From Patescibacteria group bacterium (GTDB taxonomy: Bacteria > Patescibacteriota > Minisyncoccia > Phycocordibacterales > SBAW01), in contig JAUPWA010000025.1 in NCBI GenBank assembly GCA_030916835.1, positions 1 through 21,471 of the forward strand: a DNA stretch of 21,471 bases, written 5' to 3'. The notes below the pieces were generated by a model. The model made no database searches, was not told where the DNA came from, and saw only the letters and a program-made list of their open reading frames with translations. Position 1 is the first letter of the stretch, and the number at the start of each line of letters is the position of its first letter. The position numbers and the translations under genes were made by a program. Shown one piece after another: positions 6,044 to 11,999 of this stretch.

Positions 6044-7702
6044 TTATTTCCCTGTAACGTAGATGGTCACTGACTTGCTATCGAAGCTGTAGTTGGAGGT
6101 TGCGGTGAGCGTCAACAATCCTTCAGTAAAATCGTCCGGGATACTAAAGCCAGTGTAGTTAAAGTCGCCAGTCGCGTTTGTATCCCACGTGGCCACAGCA
6201 CCAGAGCCTCTGTCGGTGGTGAGCGCTATGGTCTCGTTGGGTAAATATCCGTGACCGATAAACTCAAGGGTAGCTCCCGGAGCGCCGAAGTAGTTTTTCA
6301 TTTCAAGACTACTGTATACAGGAGCTATGGTCATGGTTGCGTTTGCAAGAGCGCCACTGTCATTGCCTGTTGCCACAAGCGTTGCAGTGCCTGATGGTTG
6401 GAAGGGTACAGAGAGGTTTGCTGTAAAACTACCATCATTTGCTGCGGTTGCGCTGCCAAGCGTTGAGCTCGCGCTTGCGATGGTCACGGTCTCGCCAGAG
6501 TTAAAGTTGTGCCCAAAGATGGTGAGGGGGGAGCCACCTTGCGCCCAGTAAGTGCCAAGCGTCATCCATGCGTAGTATGCGCCAATTGCCATGACCATGC
6601 TCGTGTGAGCGCCACTTAGCTCACCCATGGCAGCAATGGCAAGGGTGGTGTTTGGTGTGGTGGGCAGGCGTAGTGAGGGAATAGTAAAGGTGCCTGTTGC
6701 ATCTGTTTGCACGCGCGTACTGCTTGCAGTGCCCACTGTTACCGCAACCATCTCGTTTGGAGCAAAGCCGCTGCCGCCGAGCGAGATGTATGAGCCAGGG
6801 GCTGCGTAGTAGGCAGAGGGATGCAGTGTCGGGTAAAAGGGTGCTAGTGTAATGGGTGCTAGGGCAGTTGCGCCACTGAGGTCGCCAATCAACCTAAACG
6901 GTGCTGGTGAAGTTGTTTGATAGGGGATGGTGATAGATCCTTGTCCTGAGAATGAGCCACTCGAGTCAGTGGTGATGTGCGCGAGTGGTGTTGTTGATGC
7001 GCCCAGATATACGGACACCCCTTCGCCAGCACCAAACCCAGCACCGGTGAAGGTAACGTTTGTCCCAGGCGTTGTGTACCACGTTGATGGGTTTACATAG
7101 GGGTAGAGGTCAGAGACACCGATGGTGTAGGTATGGTTGCCGCTTTGCGTACCGGTGAGAGTGTACGTGGCGGCACTGTTGCGCAGTGAGAAGGGGACTT
7201 GTGAGGAGCCTGCTGCGGTAAACGAACCATGAGTATCAGTTGAAAAGGTCGCGAGTGTGGTTGAGCCGGTAAGGGCAACAGAGAGCGTCTCGTTGGGAGC
7301 AAAACCCGAGCCCGACCAGGTGAGTGTTGAACCGGGTGCTATATACCAAGAGCTTGGGCTTGCGAGAGGATACAGCGACTGCACGTAGAGATATGAGAAG
7401 GTGGGTGTGCCTGATGATTGGCCTATTGCTAATACCAAATAGAGGCCAGGAGGAAGGTTAGGAATTGTAAGCTCCGCATGTGCGAACGACCCGCTAGTGT
7501 CTGCGATGGTAGTGGTGCTGTTGAGACCAAGCGACACTTGCACCTGCTCGCCTGGAGCGAATCCGGTGCCCGCTATAGTGATTGTTGAAAATGGCGTGGT
7601 GCCGCCGGTTGTAGTGAGGTTAGGGCTTGCCGCGAGTGCGACCCCTGCACCACTAAGAAACAACGAGCTTAGAATGAGCCCACTCGCAAATATTTTTTTC
7701 AT
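6044..7702 (-). CDS. Secreted protein of six tandem Ig-like (IPT/TIG-like) repeats
   Basis: This protein has 552 residues. A Sec signal peptide (MKKIFASGLILSSLFLSGAG..ALA, cleavage near residue 24) is followed by six repeats of about 85-95 residues that fill the protein. Each begins with an aromatic pair and a loop of the form 'WY-x-x-PG-x-x-[LV]-T', continues with 'GSGFAPNE-x-[VL]-x-V' and 'TD-x-x-GSF', and ends near 'GxxSG'. Examples are SSWYIAPGSTLTWSGSGFAP, STWYTTPGTNVTFTGAGFGA and SAYYAAPGSYISLGGSGFAP. This is an all-beta array as in surface adhesins and S-layer-like proteins. There is no sorting motif or C-terminal membrane helix, so it is either released or held by other means. It is very rich in Ser, Thr, Gly and Ala. 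The binding partner is unknown. Confidence 0.75.
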   Translation of the reverse strand: MKKIFASGLILSSLFLSGAGVALAASPNLTTTGGTTPFSTITIAGTGFAPGEQVQVSLGLNSTTTIADTSGSFAHAELTIPNLPPGLYLVLAIGQSSGTPTFSYLYVQSLYPLASPSSWYIAPGSTLTWSGSGFAPNETLSVALTGSTTLATFSTDTHGSFTAAGSSQVPFSLRNSAATYTLTGTQSGNHTYTIGVSDLYPYVNPSTWYTTPGTNVTFTGAGFGAGEGVSVYLGASTTPLAHITTDSSGSFSGQGSITIPYQTTSPAPFRLIGDLSGATALAPITLAPFYPTLHPSAYYAAPGSYISLGGSGFAPNEMVAVTVGTASSTRVQTDATGTFTIPSLRLPTTPNTTLAIAAMGELSGAHTSMVMAIGAYYAWMTLGTYWAQGGSPLTIFGHNFNSGETVTIASASSTLGSATAANDGSFTANLSVPFQPSGTATLVATGNDSGALANATMTIAPVYSSLEMKNYFGAPGATLEFIGHGYLPNETIALTTDRGSGAVATWDTNATGDFNYTGFSIPDDFTEGLLTLTATSNYSFDSKSVTIYVTGK

Positions 7703-7801
7703 ACATCTATACAGTTAGCGCAAGTAAATAAGAAACGATGCGGTGAGCGCAACAGTAAGCCTGTCATGAAAGCACTGAAGTGCGGATGAATGCTTCGCCT
7801 T

Positions 7802-7830
7802 TTGTAAAAAAACTGATTTCGAACTATAGT
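7802..7830 (+). promoter_or_regulatory. Promoter of rbfA, predicted leaderless
   Basis: TTGTAA (7802-7807), a 17-nt spacer and TATAGT (7825-7830). The ATG at 7838 is 8 nt past the -10 box, where transcription would begin, and no Shine-Dalgarno is present. Confidence 0.65.
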
Positions 7831-7837
7831 AGGTCCA

Positions 7838-8155
7838 ATGTCAACCAGAAGCGAAAAAATAGCCGAGGCGCTGCGAGAGACCGCTGCCGAGTTTTTGGCG
7901 CGCGAGGCAGGGCGCGAGTCGATGATAACAGTGACGAACGTGGCAGTGTCTGAGGATGCGCGGCGTGGCATCGTATTCATAACAGTGCTGCCGGAGGCGC
8001 ACGAGGAGGCCGCGCTCGCCTTTGCGAACCGTAATCGTGGGGAGTTGGTGGCGGTATTTCGCAAGCACGTCAAAGGGGTGCATCTGCCGTACCTTGAATA
8101 TCGCATAGACAAGGGAGAAAAGAATCGTCAACGGCTCGACGAACTGTCCAACTAA
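7838..8155 (+). CDS. rbfA: Ribosome-binding factor A
   Basis: This 105-residue protein matches RbfA in length and pattern: the N-terminal helix STRSEKIAEALRETAAEFL, the first strand region MITVTNVAVSEDARRGIVFI, the helix EEAALAFANRNRGELVAVF and the C-terminal VHLPYLEYRIDKGEKNRQRL. RbfA is a KH-like protein that binds the 30S subunit during late 16S rRNA maturation. In many bacteria it follows infB directly. Here infB lies 4 kb away on the other strand, and without the intervening island rbfA and infB would be separated only by tRNA genes and converge. The tRNA-Cys gene begins 25 nt after the stop. Confidence 0.92.
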   Translation: MSTRSEKIAEALRETAAEFLAREAGRESMITVTNVAVSEDARRGIVFITVLPEAHEEAALAFANRNRGELVAVFRKHVKGVHLPYLEYRIDKGEKNRQRLDELSN

Positions 8156-8180
8156 CGATAGAGTAGTTGAGTGCGTCCAC

Positions 8181-8252
8181 GGCCACGTGGCGAAGAAGCA
8201 ACGCGGCGGTCTGCAAAACCGCTATGCAAGGGTGCGAATCCCTTCGTGGCCT
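8181..8252 (+). tRNA. tRNA-Cys (anticodon GCA), integration target
   Basis: A 72-nt cloverleaf: the acceptor GGCCACG/CGTGGCC, the anticodon arm GCGGT-CTGCAAA-ACCGC giving GCA, the T arm AAGGG-TGCGAAT-CCCTT, and discriminator U as expected for Cys. CCA is not encoded. Its last 23 nt plus the next base recur exactly at 11769-11792. Confidence 0.95.
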
Positions 8253-8253
8253 C
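8230..8253 (+). repeat. Left attachment-site copy (attL), 24 bp, at the tRNA-Cys 3' end
   Basis: 24 bp starting GGGTGCGAATCC, covering part of the T arm and the acceptor 3' strand of tRNA-Cys. An identical direct copy is at 11769-11792. Flanking bases differ on both sides, so the identity is sharply bounded. Confidence 0.85.
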
Positions 8254-8261
8254 AGAAGTAG

Positions 8262-8270
8262 TGTTATACT
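8262..8270 (+). promoter_or_regulatory. Extended -10 box for the nucleotidyltransferase
   Basis: TG-T-TATACT, with the -10 at 8265-8270 and the ATG 6 nt after it, implies a leaderless mRNA. Any -35 would lie in the tRNA-Cys 3' end and is weak. The box sits just inside the left island boundary. Confidence 0.55.
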
Positions 8271-8276
8271 CCCGCT

Positions 8277-9053
8277 ATGCTAACCAAGGAAGCTGTCATT
8301 GAGGTGTTACAAAAAAAAGATGTTGTTGAGGCGGTATTTTTTACTGGTTCGTATGGCGCAGGTAATCAGACAAATAATAGTGACTTAGATCTTGTTATTA
8401 TTTTGCGAAAAAATACTGATTATCTTCGCTCAGTGTATACATGGATAGATGGCATGTTTGCAGATGTGTTTTTCTTTGAACATGATGATTTAAAGCGCAT
8501 CCGAGAGGCTTCAGTAACCCCAGCTAATTCAATGGATGGTATTCTGATCACTTGGCTAAGTAAGGCGTCGGTAGCTTTTGATAAGGATGGTCTCACTACT
8601 GCCCTAGCGCAAGATAAAGAGTTGCCAAATAGGTTACATCCAACCGACCAGGAAAAGAGAGATTGGTGGCAACAGGTCAATTACAATTTAGTAACTAACA
8701 CTCGGTATTATAATGCGAACACTGATGTGTACCGTGAAGCACTTGGTCTCCGATTGCTATATAGCACATCACAATTAGTAAACTGTTTCCTAGCGCTTCG
8801 AGATATTGCTTGGCGAGGCGAAAAGGAAGCTTTCGCGTACATAAAGGAGAATAGCCAAGCATTTTTCAATAGTTACTTACAATTTCAAGCATCCACCTCT
8901 ATCGAAGATAAGTTTGCTGCATACAAATCTATGACCGACCACGTATTCCCTGAAGGATATACAATTTGGACACTAGGTACAGTGGTGGTGAATGGTAAAG
9001 AAGGAACCCGTGGGCAAAAAAGTACTACTACTTGGGAGGGACTCATATCTTGA
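8277..9053 (+). CDS. MNT-type nucleotidyltransferase domain protein
   Basis: This protein has 258 residues. The N-terminal half carries the pol-beta superfamily signature GSYGAGNQTNNSDLDLVII (residues about 24-42): the Gly-Ser loop and the Asp-x-Asp metal pair, with a further acidic strand at FADVFFFEHDD. The second half (about 125-230) is helical and resembles the C-terminal helical domains of aminoglycoside or HEPN-linked nucleotidyltransferases, with no diagnostic motif. Such enzymes transfer NMP to drugs, tRNA ends or proteins; the substrate here is unknown. It is the first gene of the island and is visibly more AT-rich than the host genes and the following peptide gene. It may be cargo unrelated to peptide maturation, or an immunity or modification factor. 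Confidence 0.75.
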   Translation: MLTKEAVIEVLQKKDVVEAVFFTGSYGAGNQTNNSDLDLVIILRKNTDYLRSVYTWIDGMFADVFFFEHDDLKRIREASVTPANSMDGILITWLSKASVAFDKDGLTTALAQDKELPNRLHPTDQEKRDWWQQVNYNLVTNTRYYNANTDVYREALGLRLLYSTSQLVNCFLALRDIAWRGEKEAFAYIKENSQAFFNSYLQFQASTSIEDKFAAYKSMTDHVFPEGYTIWTLGTVVVNGKEGTRGQKSTTTWEGLIS

Positions 9054-9077
9054 CGCGTCTTACTGTCGTGTTACTCT
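9050..9077 (+). promoter_or_regulatory. Candidate promoter of the peptide-maturase operon
   Basis: TTGACG (9050-9055), a 16-nt spacer and TACTCT (9072-9077). The -35 is one base from consensus and overlaps the stop codon of the nucleotidyltransferase. Transcription would start near 9084, at the base of the hairpin that follows. Confidence 0.5.
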
Positions 9078-9082
9078 GCGGG

Positions 9083-9105
9083 TGAGGCTGCATCCTGTAG
9101 CCTCA
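9083..9105 (+). promoter_or_regulatory. Hairpin in the 5' leader of the peptide gene
   Basis: TGAGGCTGCA (9083-9092) pairs with TGTAGCCTCA (9096-9105) with one G-U pair and a 3-nt loop. There is no T-run, so it is not a terminator. It lies 12 nt before the Shine-Dalgarno of the peptide and could stabilise the mRNA or serve as an operator. Confidence 0.6.
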
Positions 9106-9129
9106 TGATGTACATTGAAGGAGACAGAC

Positions 9130-9312
9130 GTGGATTCGACTCATACTGACGCGGAGGGAAACCCCGTGTTCACGTTGTGTGGCAGCCAGGGCTGTTGCCC
9201 GACGGTCACTCCCAACAAGACGAATGGCAAGGTTACCATCACGGACGACGACGGCGGCACGGTCGTGCTCACGTCCGAACAGTGGGCAGCGGCCAAAACG
9301 ATCGAGATCTGA
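9130..9312 (+). CDS. Candidate RiPP precursor peptide (60 aa, three Cys)
   Basis: The frame is open from a TTG at 9115, but AAGGAG at 9118-9123 lies 6 nt before the GTG at 9130, which fixes the start there. The peptide has an acidic/polar N-terminus, then a compact Cys motif L-C-G-S-Q-G-C-C-P-T-V (Cys17, Cys22, Cys23), then a tail that looks like a beta strand and turn ending in an amphipathic helix (KVTITDDDGGTVVLTSEQW). There is no signal peptide or membrane helix. It sits 87 nt before a radical SAM enzyme with a hairpin between, the usual layout of precursor and maturase. I know no named precursor family with this motif. It could instead be a small metal-binding protein. GC is about 61%, well above the gene before it. 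Confidence 0.7.
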   Translation: MDSTHTDAEGNPVFTLCGSQGCCPTVTPNKTNGKVTITDDDGGTVVLTSEQWAAAKTIEI

Positions 9313-9337
9313 TCGGCAGCTGCCTGCTGACTAAAAC

Positions 9338-9370
9338 CCCCTCGGCATGCGAGCTATGCAAGCTGAGGGG
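9338..9370 (+). promoter_or_regulatory. Stem-loop between precursor and maturase genes
   Basis: CCCCTC (9338-9343) pairs with GAGGGG (9365-9370), and an inner GCAT/ATGC stem can form. There is no T-tract after it, so complete termination is unlikely. In peptide operons such stem-loops often keep the precursor message more abundant than the enzyme message; that role is inferred here. Confidence 0.55.
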
Positions 9371-9399
9371 ATTGTCATATCCGCACAAGGAGAACGACG

Positions 9400-10806
9400 A
9401 TGACCACACGCGCTTTGTCCAAGTTTCTGTACAAGCAAGAACGTATGGGAGTTGTCGCAATCTTCCATATGCTGCATCCGCATCCGTTGTATTTAAGTCG
9501 TGAGACGTTGAGTGACGTCTTAGCTAGGAACACAATTCCAGAAGAACTGTCAGTGCTACTGCACACTAAACAGCTTTTGGTTGAACCTGGAGAAGATGAA
9601 ATTGCGCTCCGAGAAGCTCAAGCTAAAGCTATGCTGCGACTTTCTCGGCCGACAATTTTGTACCTCATGCTCGCGCAGGATTGTAACAATGCATGCACGT
9701 ACTGCCCTGTGCCAGCACTGGCACAGCGCTACGGTTCGCACATACTGTCTTTTGAGAATGCAGTTGCGGGTATTGATCTCTGGAAGCAACACATACTTCG
9801 TCATGCAGACGAGGAGCCGTATTACCTTATGTTGTATGGTGGAGAACCATTACTAAATAGGGTGGTGCTCGATCAAATCATCAAACATGCACGTGATGTA
9901 AGGGTTAGCTTGCCAAAAAGGACGAACATCATCGTTCCAACTAACGGTCGGCTTTTGGATGAGTCGCTCGCACGTTTTTTTCGTGAACACGAAGTCCATG
10001 TTGCACTTGGTATTGATGGTCCGCCGTCTATACATGACCAACTGCGTGTGAGCGATACGTTGTCAGCGACTTCGGTAGAAGTTATTCGCGCGTTGCGTTT
10101 GCTGCAGGATGAGGGCGTGGCTGTTTCCGCTTCGGTAACACTTACGCCACACTCTGTATTGCGTGCGGATGAGATTCGCGAGTACCTACGTACCGTTGGT
10201 GTAACCGCTTTTGGCTTTAATGTTTTGAAGGGTTCGGCTCTACAGGAATCGCTCGGAACAATGACGCCAGGAGAATACTACCTTGCAGCTGCGCGCGCAG
10301 TAGTTGGAGGCCTTTGTGCCGTCGATCTAACTGAGTATCAGCTACAGAAGAAACTTCGCGTATTAACTGAAGGAGAGACGTTCGGTCTGGATTGCACATG
10401 CTATGGAAACCAAATTGTAGTGCAAGCAGATGGTGTTGTTACAAACTGCCCCTTCCTGCGCTATGAAATGGGTAAGGTGAGTGCGCTATCCTCGAACTTT
10501 GACATAACCAAAACGGAAGGAGTACAAAAATGGCGACGACGTCTGCCTATATTTTCTGACGGGTGGAGTGCGAAACCAGATAAATCGCTACCGCATGGTG
10601 GCGGCTGTACCTGGGGTGCACACAATCCATCAGATGATTTGTGGGTAGTTGATGATGGAAACACAACTTACAACAGTGAGGTAATACATGAGCTCATCTG
10701 GCAAATCTTACCCGGCGATGTCGCGGACAGATTCGCGCGCGGCGGAATCTGTCATTGGGATTATCGGGGGCACGGGAGTAACCAATCTGCCAGGACTCGT
10801 CGTTAA
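9400..10806 (+). CDS. Radical SAM peptide maturase with SPASM/twitch-like C-terminus
   Basis: This protein has 468 residues, and its start is supported by AAGGAG 7 nt upstream. An N-terminal region of about 85 residues precedes the TIM-barrel core. The [4Fe-4S]-SAM motif C-x3-C-x2-C is DCNNACTYC (Cys95, 99, 102), GGEP is at 147-150, and the strand VALGIDGPPSIHD is near 200. The C-terminal part has Cys332, Cys334 and C-x10-G-x4-C (334-350, CYGNQIVVQADGVVTNC), the first half of a SPASM motif. Later cysteines are sparse (403, 451), so a twitch-like single auxiliary cluster is more likely than a full SPASM pair. Such enzymes cut SAM to a 5'-deoxyadenosyl radical and crosslink or otherwise alter a peptide. 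The adjacent peptide is the likely substrate. The reaction type cannot be read from sequence. Confidence 0.85.
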   Translation: MTTRALSKFLYKQERMGVVAIFHMLHPHPLYLSRETLSDVLARNTIPEELSVLLHTKQLLVEPGEDEIALREAQAKAMLRLSRPTILYLMLAQDCNNACTYCPVPALAQRYGSHILSFENAVAGIDLWKQHILRHADEEPYYLMLYGGEPLLNRVVLDQIIKHARDVRVSLPKRTNIIVPTNGRLLDESLARFFREHEVHVALGIDGPPSIHDQLRVSDTLSATSVEVIRALRLLQDEGVAVSASVTLTPHSVLRADEIREYLRTVGVTAFGFNVLKGSALQESLGTMTPGEYYLAAARAVVGGLCAVDLTEYQLQKKLRVLTEGETFGLDCTCYGNQIVVQADGVVTNCPFLRYEMGKVSALSSNFDITKTEGVQKWRRRLPIFSDGWSAKPDKSLPHGGGCTWGAHNPSDDLWVVDDGNTTYNSEVIHELIWQILPGDVADRFARGGICHWDYRGHGSNQSARTRR

Positions 10807-11557
10807 AAATGATGTCTGTCCTTTGACCCCGTATGGTTACCCATCTGCTCGTATCACCATTGGTGACTGGCAGAATACTCATGTCGCGTTTATCGAACGG
10901 CACGGCACTAAACACTCAATCCCGCCGCACAAAGTGCCCTACAAGGCTAACCTAGCAGCTCTGAAGTCACTCGGTGTTCGCCATGTGATTGCTACCTGTG
11001 TTGTGGGGAGTTTGCGTGAGGACCTTAAGCCTGGGACTTTCGTGGTCCCAAGTCAGTTCATCGACACAACTTGGGGCCGCGACGACACGTTCTCGGTTGA
11101 TAAACGGCTCATACACTTGCCTATGTCTGAGCCGTACTGCAAGACCTGTTCCCAAGCTGCTGTTAAGGCAATTCGGAACGTCCTTGTCTCTGTACGTTCT
11201 GACGTCACAGTGCTAGTGATACAGGGCCCTCGGTTCTCAACTATTGCCGAGGGCAAGATGTATGCTCAGTGGGGAGGAGACGTCATAAACATGACACAAT
11301 ACCCTGAGTGTTACTTCGCACGAGAACTTGGGCTTTGCTACACAGCCATAGGGAGTATCACCGACTACAACCCAGGTGTTTCTGATGGGCCGTCGATGAG
11401 TACCATGGGAACTCCTGACTTCGAAAACGTGTTGGTAGTCTTCCGCCAAAATACGGATAAAACAATATTGGCGCTTCGGCAGATGATGCTGAATCGCCAC
11501 ACCTTTGTAGGGTGCTGTTGTGCAGAGACAAGCACGCGTCATCACTATGAAGATTAG
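10688..11557 (+). CDS. MTAP/PNP-family nucleoside phosphorylase, probable 5'-deoxyadenosine scavenger
   Basis: This protein has 289 residues. Family motifs are in order: the phosphate loop IGIIGGTG, ERHGTKHSIPPHKVPYKAN (the MTAP/PNP phosphate and sugar site), GPRFSTIAE, and INMTQYPE with the ribose-contacting Met. At the base-specificity loop it has S-I-T-D-Y-N, close to the TDYD of methylthioadenosine phosphorylases (Asp kept, second Asp changed to Asn) and unlike the Asn of guanosine-type PNPs, so an adenine nucleoside is expected. Radical SAM enzymes release 5'-deoxyadenosine, which inhibits them; this neighbour would phosphorolyse it to adenine and 5-deoxyribose-1-phosphate. The start at 10688 has GAGGT 5 nt upstream and gives a 119-nt overlap with the maturase; the next in-frame ATG (10718) lacks a ribosome site. 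Confidence 0.82.
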   Translation: MSSSGKSYPAMSRTDSRAAESVIGIIGGTGVTNLPGLVVKNDVCPLTPYGYPSARITIGDWQNTHVAFIERHGTKHSIPPHKVPYKANLAALKSLGVRHVIATCVVGSLREDLKPGTFVVPSQFIDTTWGRDDTFSVDKRLIHLPMSEPYCKTCSQAAVKAIRNVLVSVRSDVTVLVIQGPRFSTIAEGKMYAQWGGDVINMTQYPECYFARELGLCYTAIGSITDYNPGVSDGPSMSTMGTPDFENVLVVFRQNTDKTILALRQMMLNRHTFVGCCCAETSTRHHYED

Positions 11558-11571
11558 TGCAAATGCACCTA

Positions 11572-11605
11572 AACCCCTCCAGACTATCGGAGGGGTTGTT
11601 TATTT
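11572..11605 (+). terminator. Strong intrinsic terminator of the island operon
   Basis: A perfect 9-bp stem, AACCCCTCC (11572-11580) with GGAGGGGTT (11589-11597), has an 8-nt loop and is followed by GTTTATTTTTG. It lies 15 nt after the stop of the phosphorylase gene. Confidence 0.92.
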
Positions 11606-11611
11606 TTGTTG

Positions 11612-11631
11612 TGCCCACGAAGTGCCCAAAA
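11612..11631 (+). repeat. Paired TGCCCA boxes near the right end of the island
   Basis: TGCCCACG, 3 nt, then TGCCCAAAA. The same 17 fixed bases with the same 3-nt gap recur at 20759-20778, beyond tRNA-Asn. They could be recombinase arm sites or the scar of an integrase gene end. Confidence 0.6.
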
Positions 11632-11768
11632 GGTGATAAAAGCTGACTATGTGTGATTATTATTGAGTACGATTGAGATTTCCATTTAATCCTTATGATG
11701 CTTACTATTTTCGATAATTTCTTGTTGTTCTTAGGGATTTAGCGTATCGTTTATCCTGGGGCTCGAGC
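11632..11768. other. AT-rich stretch without a gene at the right end of the island
   Basis: The 11558-11858 interval has no coding gene. It holds the terminator, the TGCCCA boxes, this AT-rich stretch and the attR repeat. I see no integrase remnant here. Reading frames on the - strand across this region and the following tRNAs are translations of tRNA sequence. Confidence 0.6.
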
Positions 11769-11792
11769 GGGTGCGAATCCCTTCGTGGCCTC
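11769..11792 (+). repeat. Right attachment-site copy (attR), 24 bp of the tRNA-Cys 3' end
   Basis: An exact direct copy of 8230-8253. The rest of tRNA-Cys is absent upstream of it, so it is a displaced 3' end and not a second tRNA gene. Confidence 0.85.
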
Positions 11793-11858
11793 CAGGTTGG
11801 ATTTGCATGCAACCGATATTTCGCCTTTGTTCCGCAAACGGGACTTCGGCGTGACAAT

Positions 11859-11939
11859 GCCGGGGTGATGAAATGGTAGACATAGGGGACTTAAAATCCC
11901 CAGACGCAAGTCGTGAGGGTTCGAGTCCCTCTCCCGGCA
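11859..11939 (+). tRNA. tRNA-Leu (anticodon UAA)
   Basis: An 81-nt class II tRNA with the acceptor GCCGGGG/TCCCGGC, the anticodon arm GGGGA-CTTAAAA-TCCCC giving UAA, the variable arm GACGCAAGTC, the T arm GAGGG-TTCGAGT-CCCTC and discriminator A. CCA is not encoded. It lies 66 nt after the island boundary. Confidence 0.95.
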
Positions 11940-11947
11940 CAATTTTC

Positions 11948-11999
11948 GCGGACAAATAGAAAAATCCTGCACTTCTGCAGTATTTTTCTTTTTGTCCGC
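11948..11999. terminator. Long inverted repeat between converging tRNA genes
   Basis: GCGGACAAA (11948-11956) pairs with TTTGTCCGC (11991-11999), with inner AGAAAAAT/ATTTTTCT and CTGCA/TGCAG stems around a TTC-type loop. The right arm runs into the 3' end of tRNA-Lys, so the left arm is an inverted copy of that end. The inner hairpin with ATTTTTCTTTTT can terminate both tRNA transcripts. Confidence 0.7.

Larger units (their letters stand above)
8253..11792. mobile_element. 3.5-kb tRNA-Cys island carrying a radical SAM peptide cassette
   Basis: The island is bounded by the 24-bp direct repeat of the tRNA-Cys 3' end (offset 3,539 bp). It contains a nucleotidyltransferase, a short Cys-containing peptide, a radical SAM maturase, an MTAP-family phosphorylase and a terminator, then about 160 nt of AT-rich DNA with no gene. 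There is no integrase or other mobility gene, so it is either a decayed element or one moved in trans. Its base composition is a mosaic: the nucleotidyltransferase is AT-rich and the peptide gene about 61% GC. Peptide and maturase use strong Shine-Dalgarno sites, unlike the leaderless genes around the island. That it was transferred is inference; the flanking repeats are seen directly. Confidence 0.8.

Noticed and set aside
9115..9129. TTG at 9115 as start of the peptide gene
   Set aside because: The Shine-Dalgarno AAGGAG (9118-9123) falls inside that extension and is ideally placed for the GTG at 9130.
11558..11768. Remnant of an integrase gene at the island's right end
   Set aside because: No frame here shows recombinase motifs (Arg...His-x-x-Arg...Tyr). 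The stretch is short and AT-rich.
11769..11792. A second tRNA-Cys gene
   Set aside because: Only the 3' 24 nt are present; no anticodon or D arm precedes it. It is an attachment-site copy.
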